From the NCBI GenBank assembly GCA_012976225.1, contig JAAVVG010000002.1, forward strand, positions 1,302,001 through 1,366,000: a stretch of DNA of 64,000 bases, in the 5' to 3' direction. The notes beneath the pieces were generated by a model. The model was not told the origin of the DNA. It did not search any database and saw only the letters and a program-made list of their open reading frames with translations. Positions 58,535 to 64,000 of the stretch are shown in pieces; position 1 is the first letter of the stretch; the number at the start of each line of letters is the position of its first letter. The position numbers and the translations under genes were made by a program. Source of the DNA: Golubevia sp. BC0850 (Eukaryota; Basidiomycota; Exobasidiomycetes; Golubeviales; Golubeviaceae).

Positions 58535-61500
58535 ATGACTTCAACGAACCATCCGCCAGATTTAGAATCAGCCAATGACCCACCACTTCAAAACATGTCT
58601 TCAACCGACACAGCAACAGATGGAGTTAGATCCAGAAATACAGTCAGAAAGACTACAATTCAATTGGAAGAAGGTGTAGTAGCACCAACCACTTCAGTCT
58701 ACAACGAAAAGGATTTACAACCTGGTTCAAGTAACAGTGGTGGGGGTTCTGGATCTGACTTGACTGCCAATGGTGGTAGGAGAAGGTTGTCTAGAGATCA
58801 ATCAGATTCTAGAAGTGGGTTGGGAGGTCATGGAGTTCCACCTAGAAGAGCTACTATGGATTCAGGTGCTGGAGGTAGGGATTTGAGAAGGTGAGTGACC
58901 TTGGGAGGATAGGACAAAGAGGGGGCATGCGGGGAAGGAGAAACAAATGGTCGGGACGCATCACTTTGAACTGTTGATATGAGATTTTTAAAAGGATTTT
59001 GAAACCAGATGGAGAAAGCTGTGGGATGTGGGAGGCCTCAAGTATCTGAAAATAAGATTCGAGCTTAGGTTATAAATAGACCCCTCTCGATTTGGGTCTT
59101 ACTCGGGTCTTACTCTCTTAGATCTCTCTTACGTGATTCTCAGATGAATTTGAAGTGGTATAAAGATAGTTCGGTGTCATAGATGGAATGATAGTGAGAG
59201 CTAGGGGGAGAAGCCTGAGCCTAGGAACGTTGGGATTGCTTCCCTCTTTTCAGGTCATGTATCTCTATCCTTCGGCTCTGGAAGTCAGGCTTTTGGAACT
59301 TTGATGTTTCGATCTCATGCTCGGAGCTATTTTAGACTCAAGAGCTCAGAGTAGCGAGGAAGTAGGTTGTCCTTCTCCCAGACTTGTTCGCTGCTTCTAC
59401 TCTATATCACGATTTCATTTAGACGTTTGTTAAGATTCTCAAATGGCTCAAAACTCAATAAATCTTACAACGAACTACCTAGCCTGTGGCCTTCCCCCTG
59501 ATTGACAGACTCTTCATCTTTGCCTCTCCCCCTCTCTGTCTTCGATCGTCAGATCTTTTACCAGCTTATTCCAACCAGAGAAAAGATTGAAACCCGCTCC
59601 GAACAATTTCCAAAGCTTCAAGAACATCATCTTTTACAACTATATCAACCTTTTATTGGTTTTGATTCCAGTTTCATGGGCTCTTCATTTTGCAGCTCCA
59701 GAGCAGTATACTGCTATTTTCATCATCAGTTTCATTGCTATCGTTCCTTTGGCTCAACTGTTATGTTACGGGTGAGTTTTTGATCTTGAAAGAAAAGGGT
59801 GTGGGGTTTTGATCTTCTTGGTCAAAGTTCCAACTTCGTTCACTTGAATCTTCTTCTTGCTCAACTTCAAATTCGACTTTTTCATTCCGCTTGTTTATCC
59901 GAACAGAACGGGTGAGTCTTGATCCCGAAGCACGTTCGTCGTAGTGTGACCTGTTTTCTGACCAAAATCAAATTTGCTGCTTCTCCTAATAATCTCAAAA
60001 CTGACAGAGGAGATCGCGCTTCGCGTAGGTCAGACTCTAGGTGGTCTGCTTAATGCTACGCTTGGTAATGCGGTGGAATTGATCGTTGCAATCATTGCAC
60101 TCTTCAAGGTTAGTCAGCTGGTGCTCGAGACTTGGTCTTCCTTTGATCTGACTCATCGATCCTCCTTCCTTCTCTTCTACCTTCATGCTCTGTCTGAAGT
60201 GTGAATATCAGATCGTTCAGACGAGCTTGATTGGTTCCGTCATCTCTAACATCTTGTTAGTTCTCGGGACCTGTTTCTTCGTAGGAGGATTAAGATTCAA
60301 AGAGCAAGAATTTAAACAAACCGCTGCTCAATTGAATACATCTCTTCTAGCCATGGCAGTCATTAGTACTTTAATCCCTGCAGGTTTCCACATAACTCTA
60401 GGAGATGACATTCTAGATCCAAAAGAACGTTCAGATATCCTCAAAGTTTCTCGTGGAGTCTCCATCTTATTACTCATCATCTACGGTGGATATCTATTCT
60501 TTACGTTAAGTTCTCACAAACATCTCTATGATGACGAAGATGAAGAGGAAGAACAACCAACTTTGAACATTACGATGGCCATTGGAGTTCTCGTTGTTTC
60601 GACTGTCCTGGTTGGAGTCACTAGTGAATGGCTGGTCGATGCTTTGACTCCATTTGCAGAACAACAGCACATTAGTAAAACCTGGATCGGATTGAGTGAG
60701 TCTTGTCTCCTTTACTGCTTTGGCTTGGTAAGAGAGAAGCCCCGTCCATCTGATTACTTCTGACACGCACACCCTCCTACCCGTTTTCCCCTTGCGCTCT
60801 CAGTTCTTCTGCCTATAGCTGCGTGGGTATGCTCGTTGGTTTCTCAGTGGAGGAGAGGTTGCACTGGATGGATTGACGGAATCGACGAACTGACCAATCT
60901 TCCGTTCCTTTGCTCCCCCTTCTCTCGTTTCCCTTTTCTACCTTTTGTCGCTCTAACAGTAACGTTGCGGAACATTTCACGGCTGTTGTGCGTACAAGAC
61001 TAAATGAGAATGGGCTCAAACGATCTGCTGGCTCACTCCCCCTCTTCTCTCGCCTTTCCCACTTGTCTTGCCCTCTCCCGACTAACAGGTCGCTAGGTGA
61101 GTGTCTCCCTCCCTACATTCAGAGGCGTGGTGATCGAGAGACTCGTGGAGAACTGTGATTTGACGTTTCCACGACGCCCACTATTTTACTGATCTCTGTT
61201 TCTTTTCTTTCTCCACAATCGCCTCTCTCAGTTACAAGAACAAAGTAGATTTAGCCATGGGAGTAGCTGTTGGAAGTTCTATTCAGATCTCACTCTTCGT
61301 TCTGCCGCTTCTCGTCATCATCGCCTGGATCGCAGACAAGCCGCTTTCTCTTCTATTCGATCCGTGAGTAGTCTTTCAGTTCACTTTCTCATCGAAGCTT
61401 CCTCGCGCTGACCATATCTTTCTCAATTACTCCAACAGCTTCGTCGCCATCATGCTGTTCTTAGGTGTTTTGATTGTCAACTACGCTCTCGCTGATGGAA

Positions 61501-61803
61501 GAGCAAACTACGTGAGTTTCCTGTAGTTTAAAAACACGAGACAATACTTCCCGACGTCGTCTAATCAATTCTCCCCTTTGGCCTCCTGTTTCTATAGATG
61601 GAAGGATGGCTCTTGATACAGGTCTACTTGATTGCTGCTCTAGTTTTCTGGTAAGTTTGATGAATGAGACTGCGTGAGCAAATGTTTGTTAGGGCCGACA
61701 TCTCGCTGAATTCTTTCTTCTTTCTTGTCTCAGGTTCGTCAACCCATCTGAAAATTCGACTCTCTTCTTAGATGGATGTCACCCAGTCTATCCGCCTGAG
61801 TAG
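58535..61803 (+). CDS. VCX1: Vacuolar Ca2+/H+ exchanger (Vcx1/CAX type)
   Basis: Twelve exons: 58535-58890, 59586-59771, 59907-59911, 60008-60108, 60200-60695, 60804-60822, 60960-60987, 61089-61096, 61232-61363, 61439-61511, 61598-61650 and 61734-61803; 508 residues. A hydrophilic N-terminus of about 118 residues is followed by about 11 helices. The first alpha-repeat reads [20 protein letters not shown] then [12 protein letters not shown]; the second reads [20 protein letters not shown] then [19 protein letters not shown]. An acidic loop ([11 protein letters not shown]) lies between the halves. CAX exchangers move Ca2+ into the vacuole against protons. The motifs only appear if exons of 5, 19 and 8 nt are included. 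The first intron (695 nt, AAG end) may hide another small exon, since a CAG lies 7 bases earlier in the wrong phase. Confidence 0.88.
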
Positions 61804-62111
61804 TTCCTTCACGAAAGATACCAGCAGAACGAACCTGGTGGCCTTGTGTCATCTAGTCTTTCTTGCTCTTCAAATAATGTACCTCTTCTCGTCCTCAATC
61901 TTCGCTCCAGTTTTGTAAATCTACGATGCATACCTTTGATCTAACTTGTAGATAATAATATTATCAATCTCACTTCTGACTGCACTCGCTTTGGCTTGCT
62001 TTCGCTCATAGGTTTCTTTCAGAAGGCGAGAGAAACAGCAACGTAACGAAAGATGTGTTGATTAAAGAAGCAATATTCATATGCAAATATGCAAAAAAAG
62101 GATTTTCTGCT
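61804..62111. other. Convergent 3' flanks of VCX1 and the SYG1-type gene
   Basis: About 300 bases between facing stop codons, AT-rich in the middle (gataataatattat near 61955). No gene seen. Confidence 0.5.
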
Positions 62112-64000
62112 TCATTCCTCGTCAATATCAACGTCCAAAGCGGGCAAGTTCTTTCTATTGTAATCCTTTCCTATCCGTCCTCTTGCAGCTCCAGACTCGT
62201 CGATCCCTTTGTTCACATTGGCGTCCGGAGCTAACTGACTTCTCAATCTGGCTTTGAAAGGACTTGCTTGCTCGGCATGATCTTTTGAATTGACAGCGAC
62301 ATCACTGTGAGAACCTAAGTCTGTCTGGAAGTGAGGTTCAGTTGGTTTTAACTTGTCCTCTCCGCTAGCAGGGCGCCGCCTAGTTAATTTGAACTTCTCA
62401 AATCTCGATTTTCTGGGAGCTCCAGATTCGCAGTCTTCGTCGTCCAGATCGTCCTCACTTGGAATCCTGTAGGGAAGCGGTACGTCTCGACAGACTCGGT
62501 AAATATCGACGTTCCCCAGATGCTCGTTCTCAAGCCTGTAGAAATTCCATTGAAACCTCCTCAGAACTTCTAGCAGAGCGATGATGAAGACTTTGAGAGT
62601 AGTACTTGCTGGACCAGGTAGAAGATAGATGGACCAACCAAATCTTAGGATCACGTTAGAACAGACGGAGAAGTAGTAGAGCGGCCAGGTCGATTCGAAT
62701 GCGAGCTCGTTTCGAAGGAGTGGGTATTTGCAGTTCCTTTTCAAAAGACTCCAGTCCATAGTGATGTCCCACGTCGAGGTATAGAGGGAGTAGATGATTC
62801 CAAAGACCCTGAAATAAAGGACGCAAATGCAAAAGTGACACTCAGCTTCTAGTCATCGGTCACCACTGTTTCCGTTGACTGGACTCACCATAACAAAGCC
62901 AGGTCCTTATTTCCCTGAGATCCACGCTTGTAATTCTGATAGAAGAAATGATAAAGAATAGTGGAAGCGTACCTTTCGAAGTGAAAGAGAAGAAGAGTGG
63001 ATGCGCGTTAGATACACAGGATTGATCTGTGAGCGAGATTGAGGGTGGACTTACTTTCCAGCGTTGACCAAATGAAGATAGGCGGTACTCTCCGAGTCTT
63101 TGAACCTTCTCAGGCATTGGATTAGTCGGAGAAAGGCTGGGAGAGAGGCCAGCCTGTGAATGAGAAGAAGGAGAAGGAAAAGTGAGCTCGAGTGAAAAGA
63201 TGCCAACAACTGCAGATAGCTTTCGTCGTTTCTTTACACTTACGCAGCGGTCCAGAAAGTGCCGTTGGAATGGCAAGTATCCGGTGTCTTCCATTTTCTA
63301 TCGTATTCACAGCCGATTAGCCATAAACTCGAGATAGTATAAGCCAATGAGTTGAGTTCGTCTCCCAAGAAGAAATCTCGAAATTCAATGCTTGATAGAA
63401 CCCCAGCTTGAAAGACTCGAAGTACGGACCGAACAAACCAGGTTCTGCTTCGATAATTCATGATATGAATCGGATTCAACAGAATGAGAAGAACCGCCAC
63501 TATCCAGACCAAGGGCCAAGAGGTGGGTGCTATTGAGTCCGGAAAGGGGTTCAAGAAGGAGACCCAAAAGCAGAGTGAAAGCAGCAGAAGGAAGAAGGTT
63601 GGCATTTCGAAGTAAGTCCTGTAGTCTATGGTATGCCTGACGTCCCATTCCTGTAGATCGGAACGAAGAGAGAATAGGCCTGAATGAATAGCGACTCTTA
63701 ACCAGACTAGGGTCATCGAGTCAGCTACTTACGAAGATAAAAGTCGCATTGATTCTGTTCCGGTTCCATGCCATAAGGTTTAATCCGAAGAGTAAAGCAA
63801 AGATGGGTGGTAAGAACAATGCTCCGTACACTTTGTACAGCTCCTCGTGGTTTGGAATCTCGACAAAAGTGTTAGGGTGGTGTGCTGCGAGAGTGGACGT
63901 TCGAGAGTGTCAGTTCAACTTTCTTTCGAATTCTCATCGATCTATGTGACACTTCCTGTCGCCCTCTTCTCAGTACTGCGCTCACTTTGTACTATTCCAG
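62112..64000 (-). CDS. SYG1/XPR1-type phosphate exporter, C-terminal part (runs off window)
   Basis: Six exons are visible on the minus strand: 63986-64000 (partial), 63733-63884, 63244-63650, 63055-63153, 62889-62972 and 62112-62808; about 485 residues. The first part is a membrane region (YGALFLPPIFALLFGLNLMA, then ATFIFEWDVRHTIDYRTYFE). The EXS domain follows: IEFRDFFLGDELNSLAY, PAFLRLIQCLRRFKDSE, HLVNAGKYASTILYHFF, SLYTSTWDITMDWSLL, PLYYFSVCSNVILRFGW, and EVLRRFQWNFYRLENEHLGN before CRDVPLPY. EXS carries the transport activity of XPR1/Syg1 phosphate efflux proteins. The N-terminal SPX domain, which senses inositol pyrophosphates, should lie beyond the right edge. The tail is hydrophilic with an acidic run (EDDLDDEDCE). 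The intron before exon 62889-62972 ends in AAG. Confidence 0.92.

Noticed and set aside
1-64000. Transposons, LTR elements, tRNA, rRNA, CRISPR, biosynthetic cluster
   Set aside because: I looked for reverse transcriptase, integrase and transposase motifs, terminal repeats, tRNA B-box-like sites, regular spaced repeats and clustered secondary-metabolism enzymes, and recognised none.

Overview
This window is nuclear DNA from a fungus, most likely a basidiomycete; a Pucciniomycotina yeast-like species is possible, but the subphylum is inferred from style only. Nearly every gene is cut by short introns (about 45-150 nt, GTGAGT/GTAAGT donors, pyrimidine-rich 3' ends). The proteins are typical fungal ones: Rad7, Def1, Gid4, Zap1, Vcx1, Syg1, a Ste6/MDR-type ABC transporter, a tetraspanin, a CsbD-like stress protein and a GH16 glucanase. 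Genes are closely packed on both strands. I saw no intact transposon, LTR element, tRNA, rRNA or CRISPR array.

Layout. 1-3.7 kb: the 5' end of a secreted protein and a C2-domain, proline-rich Inn1/Fic1-like protein (both minus). 4-8.5 kb: a patch of decayed or interrupted F-box/LRR-like genes. 8.8-13.6 kb: a CsbD-like gene and a large FAS1 membrane protein (plus). 14-16.7 kb: RAD7 (minus). 17.7-22 kb: a small basic protein with a PP1-docking-like motif, a class I methyltransferase and a secreted GH16 enzyme. 22.4-27.4 kb: a divergent pair, a single-pass membrane protein (minus) and DEF1 (plus). 27.4-30.1 kb: gene-poor, with two broken small ORFs. 30.1-35.7 kb: a 15-exon ABC transporter. About 36 kb: a relic of a second CsbD-like gene. 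36.8-42.1 kb: a polytopic membrane protein and GID4 (plus). 42.6-49.5 kb: a tetraspanin, an SLC35F6-type transporter and an EFM7-type methyltransferase (all minus). 49.9-54.1 kb: a ZAP1-type zinc-finger regulator. 55-57.8 kb: a serine-rich protein of unknown role (minus). 58.5-61.8 kb: a VCX1-type Ca2+/H+ exchanger with 12 exons. 62.1-64 kb: the C-terminal part of a SYG1/XPR1-type phosphate exporter, cut by the window edge.

The genes are mostly unrelated housekeeping loci rather than a cluster or operon. Themes that recur are membrane transport and ion balance (VCX1, SYG1, ABC, SLC35F6, ZAP1), regulated protein turnover (DEF1, GID4, F-box remnants) and DNA damage (RAD7, DEF1).

The most unusual structural feature is gene architecture. 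I modelled 73 introns by hand, requiring reading phase to be kept and, where the family was recognised, its motifs to be restored. Eleven of them end in AAG rather than CAG/TAG. Several exons are tiny: 5, 8 and 19 nt in VCX1, 10 nt in the ABC transporter, 12 nt in the GH16 gene. All models come from reading the sequence alone, with no transcript or database support.
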